Positions 1 through 8,035 of a DNA stretch of 64,000 nt are shown in pieces. Every line of letters begins with the position of its first letter. The first letter of the stretch is position 1. The notes under the pieces are model-generated. The model saw nothing but the letters and a program-made list of their open reading frames with translations. It had not been told where the DNA came from and made no database searches. Made by a program: the position numbers and the translations under genes. Source of the stretch: Cryobacterium arcticum (GTDB lineage Bacteria; Actinomycetota; Actinomycetes; Actinomycetales; Microbacteriaceae); contig NZ_CP016282.1 of NCBI RefSeq assembly GCF_001679725.1, forward strand, positions 1,426,001 through 1,490,000, read 5' to 3'.

Positions 1-2
1 GT

Positions 3-533
3 CACTTGCTGGAGCTGGGTCACGAGACGGTTCATCAGGTGAGCGGGCCGGACGGCTGGCTCGGCTCCCGTTCTCGGCTCAAGGGCTGGGCAGACGAACT
101 CGCTGACGCCGGGTTGCCGGTCCCGGACCCGATCCCCGGGGAGTGGTCAACGCGATCGGGCTACGAAGCCGGTCTGATCGTGGCCGCCGATGCGTCCATC
201 ACTGCGGTCTTCGTTGCCAACGATCAGATGGCATTCGGGGTTATGAGCGCCCTCAACGCGTGCCAGCTCAGTGTGCCCGAGGACATCAGCGTTGTCGGAT
301 ACGACGACGTGCCTGAAGCGCCCTACTACGTCCCGGCCCTCACGACGCTTCGCGTGGACTTCAGCCAGGTTGGGCGCCTGGTCGTGGACCGAATCCTCAG
401 CCTCATGAACGACGAGGCCGCCGCACCGATTCCATGGGTCGTTCCCCAGCTCGTGGTGCGCTCCAGTTCCGGCCCACCACCCGGCGTCCGTCGAGCCGGG
501 ATCATGCCTGAACCGCGCCAAAACGCCACCTGA
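3..533 (+). CDS. LacI-family transcriptional regulator, C-terminal part (5' end outside window)
   Basis: The frame is open from the window edge and codes for 176 residues of the effector-binding (periplasmic-binding-protein-like) domain of a LacI repressor. The typical segments FVANDQMAFGVMSAL and DISVVGYDDVPEA are visible; the DNA-binding domain lies upstream of the window. It closely resembles the LacI protein at 4132-5154: both carry a YY-P-LTT-DF-VG block followed by VD-ILS-M and PQL-VR-S-GP. The pair probably senses related sugars and controls the oxidoreductase genes between them, whose first member starts 54 bp downstream on the same strand. The ligand is unknown. Confidence 0.9.
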   Translation, partial: HLLELGHETVHQVSGPDGWLGSRSRLKGWADELADAGLPVPDPIPGEWSTRSGYEAGLIVAADASITAVFVANDQMAFGVMSALNACQLSVPEDISVVGYDDVPEAPYYVPALTTLRVDFSQVGRLVVDRILSLMNDEAAAPIPWVVPQLVVRSSSGPPPGVRRAGIMPEPRQNAT

Positions 534-534
534 C

Positions 535-552
535 CTGGTCGAAGCTGACCAG
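535..552. promoter_or_regulatory. Dyad CTGGTC-N6-GACCAG before the aldo/keto reductase gene
   Basis: A perfect 6-bp inverted repeat with a 6-bp spacer begins one base after the LacI stop codon and ends 35 bp before the next start. No T-run follows, so an operator for one of the flanking LacI proteins is as likely as a weak terminator. The central bases lack the CG step usual in LacI operators, which lowers confidence. Confidence 0.3.
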
Positions 553-587
553 CACAAACAGCACCATCGAACAGAGAAGAGAAACGA

Positions 588-1538
588 ATGTCCTATCGCC
601 AACTCGGCACCACTCCGCTGTCAGTGTCACCCATTTGCGTCGGTACGAGTGCTCTCGGTAGCTTCCCCGCACAATACGGCTACGAGGTTGACACCGAAAC
701 CGCTGTTGCGACCATCAAGACAGTTTTTGAGAGCCCGTTCAATTTCATTGACACCTCGAACGAGTACGGCGGAGGCGACAGCGAGCGCCGCATCGGCCAG
801 GCCATTCGGGAGCACGGTTTCGTGCCGGAGGGCTTCGTCATCGCAACGAAGGTCGACCCGCTTCCGGGCAGCAGCGACTTCTCCGGTGACCGTGTTCGTC
901 GGTCGGTGGAGGAGAGCCTCGAACGGCTGGGCCTCGATGTCCTTCCGCTCGTGTATCTGCACGATCCCGAGAAGATCACCTTTGAGGAAGGCGTCGCGGC
1001 CGGCGGGCCGCTCGAAGCGCTCATCGAGTTGCGCGACCAGGGCGTGATCACCCATCTTGGCGTGGCCGGCGGACCGATCGACCTCGAACTCCAGTATCTC
1101 GCCACCGAGGTATTCGACGCCGTCATCAGCCACAACAGGTTCACCCTCGTCGAGCAGACCGCCGAGCCACTGCTCGACGACGCCCAGGCTCGCGGGGTGG
1201 CATTCATCAATGCAGCGCCGTTCGGTGGCGGCATGCTGGTCAGAGGCCCCAAGGCAGTTCCGACCTATTGTTACGCACCGGTCAGCCCGGCCGCTCTGCG
1301 CCGGGTCGAAGCGATGGAGCGCCTGTGCGCCGATTTCGGGGTCCCGCTCGCGGCCGCTGCGTTGCAGTTCTCCACCCGCGACCCGCGGGTCACATCCACG
1401 ATCGTCGGGATGTCCGAACCGCGCCGCGTTGCTCAAACGATCGAGCTGCTCGAGCTCGCCATTCCAGACGAGCTCTGGGATGCCCTCCTGCCGTTGGCCC
1501 GTGTGGGCCGTGCCGGAATCGAAAAGGACGCGGCCTGA
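588..1538 (+). CDS. Aldo/keto reductase
   Basis: This 316-residue protein is a TIM-barrel aldo/keto reductase, which interconverts carbonyls and alcohols with NAD(P)H in the cytoplasm. The catalytic tetrad is readable: Asp55 and Tyr60 in FIDTSNEYGGG, Lys88 in FVIATKVDP and His125 in LVYLHDPEK. The general form resembles the galactose/fucose dehydrogenase branch of the family, although the substrate cannot be read from sequence. An AGAGAAGAG ribosome-binding stretch precedes the ATG. It is followed 55 bp later by a GMC flavoprotein gene, which suggests a joint role in sugar or polyol oxidation under LacI control. Confidence 0.9.
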   Translation: MSYRQLGTTPLSVSPICVGTSALGSFPAQYGYEVDTETAVATIKTVFESPFNFIDTSNEYGGGDSERRIGQAIREHGFVPEGFVIATKVDPLPGSSDFSGDRVRRSVEESLERLGLDVLPLVYLHDPEKITFEEGVAAGGPLEALIELRDQGVITHLGVAGGPIDLELQYLATEVFDAVISHNRFTLVEQTAEPLLDDAQARGVAFINAAPFGGGMLVRGPKAVPTYCYAPVSPAALRRVEAMERLCADFGVPLAAAALQFSTRDPRVTSTIVGMSEPRRVAQTIELLELAIPDELWDALLPLARVGRAGIEKDAA

Positions 1539-1593
1539 CGGCCCGCCCCCTCAAAGAAGCCCCAACCCTCAAAGAAGAGAAGGCCACATCCTC

Positions 1594-3240
1594 ATGCAAA
1601 CCAAGAAGAACCCCGCTCCCGTAGACGTGGTCATTATCGGCGCGGGCGCCGGCGGTGCGACCGCTGCGAAAGTCCTCACCGAAGCGGGACTGACCGTTGT
1701 CGGACTCGAGCGCGGCCCGTGGCTGAAGCCAGAGCACGCATCGGGCGATGAGCTGAAGTACCTGAATCGAAACTTCATCTGGCAGGACCCCAAGCTGAAG
1801 CCCCGCACCTATCGGGCAAATGACCAGGAGGAGGCCGTCATCACGAACTTCTCCGCCACACCGCAGGTTGTCGGCGGAGGGACTACCCATTGGGGCGGAA
1901 TGGTGCCCCGTATGACGGCCAGCGACTTCAAACTCCGTTCGCTGCACGGCGACGTTCCCGGCGCGAGCCTCGTGGACTGGCCCATCACCTACGATGAGCT
2001 CGAGCCGTACTACACGCGTGTCGAGTGGGAATTCGGGACATCCGGCCTGGCCGGGGCCAACCGGTGGGAAGGGCGTCGCAGTCGCGGCTACCCGACGAAG
2101 CCGTCACCACTGAGCCAGATCGGCCGCACATTCGCGACCGGCATGGACAAGCTCGGCCACAGCAGTTTTCCGATGCCGCAGGGCATGGTCACCGAGCCTT
2201 ATCGCGGACGCAAACCATTCAGCGAGAACGGGTTCTGGCAGCAGTACCCGGACCCGGGAACCGGCAAGTCCTCGACCCTGATCAGTTTCATCCCCGACGC
2301 GATCAACACCGGCCTGTACGATCTCCGGTCGGACTGCTACGTCAGTGAGATCCTCGTCGGCACGAACGGCAGAGCCACCGGCGTTCGCTACCAGGACGAA
2401 AACGGCTATGAGTGGGTTCAGGAGGCGAAGGCTGTCATCGTGGCCGGCGGTGGGATCGAGACGCCTCGGCTGCTCTTGATGTCCAAGTCGGCCCAGTTCC
2501 CTGACGGCCTCGCGAACAGCAGCGGTCAGGTCGGCAAGAATGCGACGTTCCACCAGTACTCCTTCTCGGTCGGTCTCTTCGACCGTGACCTCCGTGATCC
2601 GCTGTATGGCTGGTCGGGGCACTACATGAGCGGATGCTCATTCGACTTCTACGAGACCGACGAGAGTCGCGGCCACATCCTGGGTTCGCTGATCTTCCCC
2701 TCCATGCTCGGGCACCCGGTCAACTGGAGCTTCCCCGGTCGCCCCACCTGGGGGTCGGCGGCGAAAGATGCCGACCGCGAACTGTTCAACCACTCCATGA
2801 AGATCGGGATCCTCCTCCACGACCTTCCGGTGGAGAGCAACCGGGTCGACCTCGACCCGACTGTGACGGACGCCTGGGGCCTGCCGGTCGCACGGATCAC
2901 GCATACGCCACATTCCAACGACTACGCGCAGGAGCGTTGGCAGGTGCAGAAGAACGGCGAAATTCTCCAGGCAGCCGGGGCCAGCAAGGTGGTGCCGGTC
3001 AACATGGAGCGGATCACCGGGAACACCTCACACGAATTGGGCACCACCCGCATGGGCAATGATCCCTCGACATCCGTTGTCGACCGTTGGTGCCGCACGC
3101 ACGACGTGCCCAACCTGTACGTCTTTGACGCGAGCTTCTTCCCCACCGCGACCGGAATCAACCCGGCGCTCACGATCATGGCCAACACCTGGCGCTGCGC
3201 CGACCGGATCCTCCAGGTCGACCGTCACACCTGGTCCTGA
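1594..3240 (+). CDS. GMC-family FAD-dependent oxidoreductase (sugar/gluconate dehydrogenase large-subunit type)
   Basis: The 548-residue flavoprotein begins with a Rossmann fingerprint (VVIIGAGAGGATAAKVL, about residues 12-28). It ends with the GMC C-terminal signature: His480 in TSHELGTTRMG and Asn523 in ATGINPALTIMAN, the usual catalytic His/Asn pair. ATG 1594 was chosen because AAAGAAGAGAAGG precedes it and the FAD motif follows at once; upstream sequence in this frame overlaps the aldo/keto reductase gene and is not coding. Members of this group oxidise sugar or polyol hydroxyls together with a small subunit, here the gene 29 bp downstream. No cytochrome c subunit gene is nearby, so the electron acceptor is unknown. 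Confidence 0.92.
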   Translation: MQTKKNPAPVDVVIIGAGAGGATAAKVLTEAGLTVVGLERGPWLKPEHASGDELKYLNRNFIWQDPKLKPRTYRANDQEEAVITNFSATPQVVGGGTTHWGGMVPRMTASDFKLRSLHGDVPGASLVDWPITYDELEPYYTRVEWEFGTSGLAGANRWEGRRSRGYPTKPSPLSQIGRTFATGMDKLGHSSFPMPQGMVTEPYRGRKPFSENGFWQQYPDPGTGKSSTLISFIPDAINTGLYDLRSDCYVSEILVGTNGRATGVRYQDENGYEWVQEAKAVIVAGGGIETPRLLLMSKSAQFPDGLANSSGQVGKNATFHQYSFSVGLFDRDLRDPLYGWSGHYMSGCSFDFYETDESRGHILGSLIFPSMLGHPVNWSFPGRPTWGSAAKDADRELFNHSMKIGILLHDLPVESNRVDLDPTVTDAWGLPVARITHTPHSNDYAQERWQVQKNGEILQAAGASKVVPVNMERITGNTSHELGTTRMGNDPSTSVVDRWCRTHDVPNLYVFDASFFPTATGINPALTIMANTWRCADRILQVDRHTWS

Positions 3241-3269
3241 GATCGAACGATAGAACAGGAGACAACACA

Positions 3270-3986
3270 ATGGGACAAGCAGAATGGGTCACCGTGCCCA
3301 TCTCGACGCGCGACGTCGAGGGGCCCATCTTCTTCAGTCAGGAGGAGTGGGACACCGTCGAGGCTGCCACTGCGCGCATCATTCCGACGGATCACCATCC
3401 CGGCGCACGGGAGGCCAAGGTCGTTCGTTTCATCGATCGGATGCTCGCCGGCACGCAGTTCGTGTTTCCGGCCGCCGATGGGATCGGTTGGCTCCGGATG
3501 GAGGGGCGGGAAGAACAGGCCTGGCAGGAGCGCATCGCTCTGCGTCAGTCTCTGTACTCGAGCGGGGTCAAGGAACTCGATGACATCGCCGTGGACCGAT
3601 TCGGCCAGCGTTTTGTCGGTCTTGAGGGCGATCAGCAGGACGCGGTTCTGGAGACGATCTCCGGCAGACCCAAGCCGACGCCGTTCTCCTTCGACGCACC
3701 GGACGACGACGGACTCGGCGGGGCGCCCGCCGGCAATCAACCGGTGAACGAGGACTTCCTCGACTTCTTCCCGCTCCTGGTGCTCAATACCCGGCAGGGC
3801 TTCTACGCCGATCCGGTCTACGGCGGCAATGAGAACAGGATCGGGTGGGCCGTCATCGGATTCGACGGTCCGCCCACCTTGAAGTCGACGATGGACGGCA
3901 GCTACACGACGAAGAAATACATGCTTCCTGATGCGGAGTGGCCTTATGAGCGCCACCCCGAGGTGTTGCGGTACCGGCGGCCCTAA
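3270..3986 (+). CDS. Gluconate 2-dehydrogenase subunit 3 family protein
   Basis: A 238-residue protein with the features of the small partner subunit of GMC dehydrogenases: an FFSQEEWDTVEAATARIIPTD segment near residues 22-42, then RFIDRMLAG. Related subunits often carry a Tat signal, but no signal peptide is visible here, so the complex may be cytoplasmic or exported with the large subunit. The gene has a GGAGA ribosome-binding site and follows the GMC gene by 29 bp. A strong hairpin just after the stop closes the operon. Confidence 0.85.
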   Translation: MGQAEWVTVPISTRDVEGPIFFSQEEWDTVEAATARIIPTDHHPGAREAKVVRFIDRMLAGTQFVFPAADGIGWLRMEGREEQAWQERIALRQSLYSSGVKELDDIAVDRFGQRFVGLEGDQQDAVLETISGRPKPTPFSFDAPDDDGLGGAPAGNQPVNEDFLDFFPLLVLNTRQGFYADPVYGGNENRIGWAVIGFDGPPTLKSTMDGSYTTKKYMLPDAEWPYERHPEVLRYRRP

Positions 3987-3993
3987 GGCCGAC

Positions 3994-4036
3994 GCTTCGG
4001 CGGGGCGCTCTCGTTGTGCGAGTACCCCGCCGAAGC
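3994..4036 (+). terminator. Hairpin terminator after the oxidoreductase operon
   Basis: A perfect 12-bp stem (GCTTCGGCGGGG against CCCCGCCGAAGC) encloses 19 bases that contain a smaller CTCG/CGAG stem. It begins 7 bases after the subunit-3 stop codon and lacks a U-run, as is common in high-GC actinobacteria. Confidence 0.7.
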
Positions 4037-4131
4037 CGCACATTGACCGCCGCGCCACATCTGCCTGGCGCCGGCTACCGGGCATACTGGAGCCGGGCCG
4101 ATTCATCGGCTAGAGAAAGTGGGGGCCTCAG

Positions 4132-5154
4132 ATGGGTCGAACTGCGTCCAAATCGCGTGGCGCTCGCATGGTGGACGTCGCACGGCTGGCCGGCGTGTCC
4201 CAGCAGACCGTGTCGCGTGTGGTGAATCGTGCTGAAAACGTCACGCCCGAAATTCGCGAACGTGTCGAGCAGGCAATTGAGCAGCTGCACTACCGACGCA
4301 ACACCGCCGCCGCCGCGCTGGCGAGTAACCGCACGATGAACCTCGGCGTGCTGAGCTACGCGCTCTCAGTGCACGGCACGTCCCTCGCCCTCGTCGGAAT
4401 ATCCGAGCAGGCGCGACGGCATGGCTACTCAACCCGCCTTGTCACGCTGGCCGCGCTGGACCACGCCACCGTCCGCTCGGCGCTCAGCGAACTGTCCGCG
4501 GACGAAGTCGATGGCATCATCGTCCTCGCGCCGCTCACGGCTGCAATGGAAGTGCTGCGCGGCATCGAAAGCGACGTCCCCATCGTCACCTTCGAACAGG
4601 GGTCCACTGAATCGGCGACAAGCGTCTCGATCGATGAAGTGCACGGCGCACGCATGGTGGTGCGACACTTGCTCGACCTCGGTCATGCGACCGTATGGCA
4701 CATCGCCGGTCCGCCCGGGTGGATGGCCTCAGATGCACGGCAACTGGGCTGGCGGACAGAACTCTCGGAGCGCGGGCGCATCGTCCCACCGCCCATAAGC
4801 ACCACGGACTGGAGTCCGAGGGCAGGATACGAAGCGGCGGCTCGTCTGGCCGAGAATTTGAACGTGACGGCCATTTTCGCTGCCAACGACCCGTTTGCGC
4901 TCGGAGCGATGAAGTTCTTCGACGAGCAGAATATCGCGGTGCCCGGGCGGGTGAGCGTCGTGGGCTTCGACAACGTCGCTGAGGCCAAGTATTACAACCC
5001 CTCGCTGACGACCGTGGTCCTCGACTTCGAGGAGGTCGGTTACCGGGCCGTTGACCAGATTCTGTCGATGATGCGCGGTGACGAGACGCATGGTGTCCCA
5101 CTCATTGAGCCGCAGCTGATTGTGCGAGACAGTACCGGCCCGGCCCCGTCCTGA
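4132..5154 (+). CDS. LacI-family transcriptional regulator
   Basis: A full-length 340-residue LacI repressor. The helix-turn-helix and hinge helix occupy about residues 12-60 (MVDVARLAGVSQQTVSRVVN, then AAAALASNRT), followed by the sugar-binding domain with IFAANDPFALGAMKFF and RVSVVGFDNVAEA. It is a clear paralogue of the truncated LacI at the left edge, so the oxidoreductase operon is bracketed by two related regulators on the same strand. A hairpin separates it from the operon, and GTGGGGG lies upstream of the ATG as a possible ribosome-binding site. Sugar ligand unknown. Confidence 0.93.
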   Translation: MGRTASKSRGARMVDVARLAGVSQQTVSRVVNRAENVTPEIRERVEQAIEQLHYRRNTAAAALASNRTMNLGVLSYALSVHGTSLALVGISEQARRHGYSTRLVTLAALDHATVRSALSELSADEVDGIIVLAPLTAAMEVLRGIESDVPIVTFEQGSTESATSVSIDEVHGARMVVRHLLDLGHATVWHIAGPPGWMASDARQLGWRTELSERGRIVPPPISTTDWSPRAGYEAAARLAENLNVTAIFAANDPFALGAMKFFDEQNIAVPGRVSVVGFDNVAEAKYYNPSLTTVVLDFEEVGYRAVDQILSMMRGDETHGVPLIEPQLIVRDSTGPAPS

Positions 5155-5176
5155 GCGCTCGGCGTGCGTGCACGCG

Positions 5177-5365
5177 TCAACGCTGCGCACGTTCAGACCG
5201 CATGGTTTCGGATGGGCGCTCCGAGTACTTGCTGCGGTACGCCGCCGCAAACCTCCCGAGATGGACGAAACCCCAGCGTGCTGTCACCTCGGTCACGCTG
5301 ACCGTGCCGGGCGCCGCGAGCACCAGTTCGTCGTGCACCTTCTCAAGCCGGAGGTGGCGCAGATA
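5177..5365 (-). pseudogene. AraC-family regulator remnant (C-terminal HTH only)
   Basis: Read on the minus strand from 5365, 62 residues match the second helix-turn-helix of AraC regulators: YLRHLRLEKVHDEL, then SVTEVTARWGFVHLGRFAAA and YRSKYSERPSETMR, ending in a TGA. The frame opens only nine bases upstream of the tyrosine, at a stop, and nothing AraC-like lies beyond. The N-terminal domain and first helix of the HTH are therefore missing. The break falls about 25 bp from a tRNA-like 3' end, which suggests that the truncation and the tRNA fragment belong to one rearrangement. Confidence 0.7.
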
Positions 5366-5390
5366 GATCCCGAATTAAGGCTAGAACCTT

Positions 5391-5428
5391 ACAGTGGGTC
5401 GTGGGTTCAAATCCAGTCAGCCCGACCA
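5391..5428 (+). other. tRNA 3'-end-like fragment (T-arm, acceptor strand and CCA)
   Basis: The segment GGGTCGTGGGTTCAAATCC followed by AGTCAGCCCGACCA looks like the variable loop, T-arm and 3' acceptor strand of a tRNA, with an encoded CCA. Position 72 would be G and 73 A, as in bacterial tRNA-Pro. The T-stem has only two Watson-Crick pairs plus two G-T wobbles and one G-A mismatch, and no matching 5' acceptor strand (CGGGCTG) or anticodon arm lies upstream. It is therefore a partial copy. Such fragments are typical left-overs of integration at tRNA genes, but no integrase is present. Confidence 0.5.
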
Positions 5429-5741
5429 AGGGGCCGTTCGCGAAACTTGTCACGAAGCTGGCTGGTTGGAACAAGAAGCAATCGCATCCGGCAACTCACA
5501 GGCCGCCCGGCCACGACCTTTCTCGAATTCGCCGAACGAGAAAAAGTGGTGTGGGAACGCTGACGGCCTGACAAGGATGCGCATGCGGGCAAATGGCCGG
5601 CGTTCGTCTCTTGCAGGGATTACTCGCAGTGGTACAGGCGAACAGTAGGCCGAACGAGATTGACGAAGAGCATTTCGAGCTCATTGTGGTCGGTGGCATC
5701 GCGCGCGACGCGGCAGCTCTCTTCCAGGAGTTTTTTCGAGA
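5429..5741. other. Gene-poor stretch between tRNA-like fragment and DGPF gene
   Basis: No convincing gene is seen here. Short open frames exist on both strands but have no recognisable motif, ribosome-binding site or consistent codon bias, and the base composition is more AT-rich than in the neighbouring genes. An 8-bp inverted repeat (CAGCTCTC at 5712, GAGAGCTG at 5736) runs into the promoter of the DGPF gene. Together with the tRNA-like fragment this may be leftover mobile DNA. Confidence 0.4.
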
Positions 5742-5770
5742 GCTGTCGAAAATGGGCTTGTCCGTTCGCT
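5742..5770 (+). promoter_or_regulatory. Putative ECF42-type promoter of the DGPF/sigma operon
   Basis: The sequence TGTCGA, 17 bases, CGCTAT lies 40 bp before the GTG of the DGPF gene. The same arrangement (TGTCGA, 17 bases, CGCTGT), with matching flanks AGC before TGTCGA and TT before CGCT, precedes the second DGPF gene at 8036-8064 on the other strand. From memory, published ECF42 promoters have TGTCGA in the -35 region, which fits. The pairing of two promoters with two DGPF genes and one sigma gene points to a small autoregulated regulon. Confidence 0.6.
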
Positions 5771-5809
5771 ATAAGAATGAAACGGTTCCAATGACGAAAG
5801 GACACGACC

Positions 5810-6178
5810 GTGAAATACGTCATCATGTTCACCTTCGACCCCGAGCTCGACGCGCAAGTGTCGGAGGAACGGATGCAGGGCCTCTACGGGCGCGCCAACC
5901 AGTGGTACGGAGAGAATGCGGCGCAGATCGTAGATGGTGGAGCCCAACTGCAGCCCGTCGAGACGGCGACCACCGTGAAGTACGGCGAGAGCGGCAGTGT
6001 CGTGGTCGATGGGCCGTTCTCCGAGGCTAAGGAGGTCGTCGGCGGCTTCAGTGTCATCGACGTCCCGGATATGGACGCCGCGATCGCGCTGGTTCGGACA
6101 TGGCCGTTCCTCGAACTGCCCGGCTGGGGTGTGGAGATCCGCCCGATCTTGACCATCGCCAGCCAGTCCGAGGAGTGA
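5810..6178 (+). CDS. YciI/DGPF-family protein
   Basis: A 122-residue protein of the YCII-related fold, a small dimeric alpha/beta barrel. The hallmark DGPF is seen in SVVVDGPFSEAKEVVGGF (about residues 63-80), followed by IDVPDMDAAIALVRTWP. Its biochemical role is unknown. DGPF genes are a standard neighbour of ECF42 sigma factors and are among their targets. The GTG start has AAAGGA upstream. The stop overlaps the sigma gene start (GTGA), so the two are translationally coupled. Confidence 0.9.
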   Translation: MKYVIMFTFDPELDAQVSEERMQGLYGRANQWYGENAAQIVDGGAQLQPVETATTVKYGESGSVVVDGPFSEAKEVVGGFSVIDVPDMDAAIALVRTWPFLELPGWGVEIRPILTIASQSEE

Positions 6179-7461
6179 GCGGCTCGGACGACGCGGCCCG
6201 TCCGGACGACGCGAGCGCGCCGGGCGGCGAGGTCGCGGCATCCGATCTCCTCCTCTCGCAAGTCGTGCGCGAGCAGTCCGGACGAATCGTGGCGGCCCTG
6301 GCCCGGTCTCTTGGCAGCCTGGACATCGCCGAAGAGGCGGTGGCCGAGGCCGTTGAGGAGGCGCTCCGGGCGTGGCGAAAGGGCGGGATCCCGCAAAACC
6401 CGGGCGCATGGCTCACGCAAGCCGCGCGCCATAACGCGCTCGATCGCCTGCGCCGCGAGAAGAGGTACCGCGAGAAACTGATTGGCATGCTGCCCGGCAT
6501 CGACTCGGAGTCCGCGGCGCCGGAAGACTCCTGGGCCGATTCGTTCGGCGAGGTCGACGACCGGCTTTCGCTGCTGTTCGGCTGCTGCCATCCCGCACTG
6601 GCGCCGGAGGCTCAACTCGCGCTCACCCTGCGAGCGGTGTGCGGCCTCACCACGGCGCAGATCGCGCGCGCCACCTTCAGCACCGAGCCCGCGACGGCGC
6701 AGCGAATCGTGCGGGCCAAGCGGAAGATCGGCGCGACGGGCATCCCGCTGCGGATACCGGACGCGACGGATCGGGCGGCACGGCTCGACATCGTCCTCAC
6801 GATCGTGTCGGTCATGTACAACGAAGCTCATCTCGTCGCCGGCGGCGACGCCGCCGCGGACCGCGACCTCGCCGATGACGCGCTATGGCTGGCAGGCGTG
6901 ATTGCGGCGGCGCTTCCGCGTGAGGCGGAGGCTCACGGCCTCCTCGCGCTACTGCTGTTCCACCGGGCGCGGGAATCGGCGCGATCCGTGGACGGCGAAC
7001 TGGTGCTAATGGCCGATCAAGACCGGTCAAGATGGAACCAGACTCTCATCGTTCGCGCACGCGCCGAGCTGGAACAGGCCGCCCGGTTACGGCGCCCAGG
7101 CCGTTGGCAGCTGCACGCGGCGATCGCCGCGTGTCACGCGGATGCCGAAACGGCAGCGGAAACCGACTGGCTGCAGGTGCTCGTGCTCTACGACCTGCTC
7201 CTTGGCTACGACCCGTCGCCTGTGGTGCGGCTCAATCGCGCCGTCGCGCTGGATCGGGTGGGAGCCCCCACGGCAGCGCTCACCGAGGTCGACGCCCTTG
7301 AGGGCCAGCTCACACGGGCCCACCTCTGGCATGCCGTGCGCGCGCACCTGCTGCGTCGGCTCGGACGCGACGACGAGGCACTCGTCGCGGACCTGCACGC
7401 TCTGGAACTGACAGCGAACGAGGCCGAGCGTCGTCTCCTCGCTGCCCGCACCGGTCGGTGA
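6175..7461 (+). CDS. ECF42-type RNA polymerase sigma factor with long C-terminal extension
   Basis: The 428-residue protein has sigma region 2 at the N-terminus (SLDIAEEAVAEAVEEALRAW, then NPGAWLTQAARHNALDRLRR) and region 4 near residues 140-185 (LALTLRAVCGLTTAQIARA). About 220 more residues rich in short helices follow, which resemble the TPR-like extension of ECF42 sigma factors. No anti-sigma gene is present, and in this group the extension itself is thought to control activity. GTG 6175 was chosen because it overlaps the DGPF stop codon; open sequence further upstream lies inside the DGPF gene. Targets probably include both DGPF genes in this window. Confidence 0.9.
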   Translation: MSGSDDAARPDDASAPGGEVAASDLLLSQVVREQSGRIVAALARSLGSLDIAEEAVAEAVEEALRAWRKGGIPQNPGAWLTQAARHNALDRLRREKRYREKLIGMLPGIDSESAAPEDSWADSFGEVDDRLSLLFGCCHPALAPEAQLALTLRAVCGLTTAQIARATFSTEPATAQRIVRAKRKIGATGIPLRIPDATDRAARLDIVLTIVSVMYNEAHLVAGGDAAADRDLADDALWLAGVIAAALPREAEAHGLLALLLFHRARESARSVDGELVLMADQDRSRWNQTLIVRARAELEQAARLRRPGRWQLHAAIAACHADAETAAETDWLQVLVLYDLLLGYDPSPVVRLNRAVALDRVGAPTAALTEVDALEGQLTRAHLWHAVRAHLLRRLGRDDEALVADLHALELTANEAERRLLAARTGR

Positions 7462-7572
7462 CCGTTCGGTTGCGCGGCCTTACGCCGGTCTCGCGCCGCA
7501 TGCGGCTCACCAGGCTGTGGCGAGAGGTCGCCGCCTTCGCCTGGCGCGCCTGGGCCTGCGCCAGCGCGGCAG

Positions 7573-7605
7573 CGACCGCGTCCGCCTGCATGGCGGACGC
7601 GGTCG
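7573..7605. terminator. Bidirectional hairpin between sigma and DGPF genes
   Basis: A perfect 14-bp stem with the loop TGCAT (arms CGACCGCGTCCGCC and GGCGGACGCGGTCG) lies between the convergent sigma-factor and DGPF genes, where it can stop transcription from both sides. There is no T-run. Confidence 0.7.
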
Positions 7606-7623
7606 GCTCGTCGCCGGGAGCGA

Positions 7624-7980
7624 TCAGAACGGGTTCGTCGACGGGTCCACGAGCGGGCGAACCTCGACGCCGCCGAAGGGGGCCGGGCAGAGCTTGGCGA
7701 TCTCGACGGCGTGGTCGAGGTCGCGCGCCTCGAATGAGTAGTAGCCGCCGAAGGCCTCCTTGGACTCGACGAACGGGCCGTTCGTTGCCGTTCCGCCTCC
7801 TTTGATCGTTTTGGCCGTCGTCACGGACGCGAGCGCCCCTCCGCCCGTGAGGGTCCCACCGAGCTCGGAGACCTGCTTGGTGAACGTGTTGTGCGCGTCG
7901 ACCAGCGCGCCCCACGCCTCGGGCGGCATGGTCGCGTACCGTGCCTGGTCTTCGTAGATGAGGACTACGTACTGGGACAT
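7624..7980 (-). CDS. YciI/DGPF-family protein
   Basis: A 118-residue YCII-related protein beginning MSQYVVLIYEDQ. The usual DGPF is NGPF here (TATNGPFVESKEAFGGYYSF), followed by RDLDHAVEIAKLCP, where a conserved helix lies. ATG 7980 was chosen because GCAGGAGGTAGCTCC provides a strong ribosome-binding site; the longer open frame upstream has none. It faces the sigma gene from the opposite strand and has a promoter that matches the one in front of the first DGPF gene, so it is probably part of the same regulon. The molecular function of the family is not known. Confidence 0.9.
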   Translation of the reverse strand: MSQYVVLIYEDQARYATMPPEAWGALVDAHNTFTKQVSELGGTLTGGGALASVTTAKTIKGGGTATNGPFVESKEAFGGYYSFEARDLDHAVEIAKLCPAPFGGVEVRPLVDPSTNPF

Positions 7981-8035
7981 GGAGCTACCTCCTGCACTAG
8001 ATCGCGGGCCCGGCTTGTCCGGCCCCGTCATCAAT

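Noticed and set aside
5376..5391. Hairpin TAAGG-CTAGAA-CCTTA as a tRNA anticodon arm
   Set aside because: The loop has six bases instead of seven and the spacing to the T-arm is wrong by four bases; no 5' acceptor strand is present, so a complete tRNA is excluded.
5593..6030. Plus-strand frame starting MAGVRLLQ upstream of the DGPF gene
   Set aside because: It runs through the ECF-type promoter and into the DGPF gene in another frame, without a ribosome-binding site or family match.
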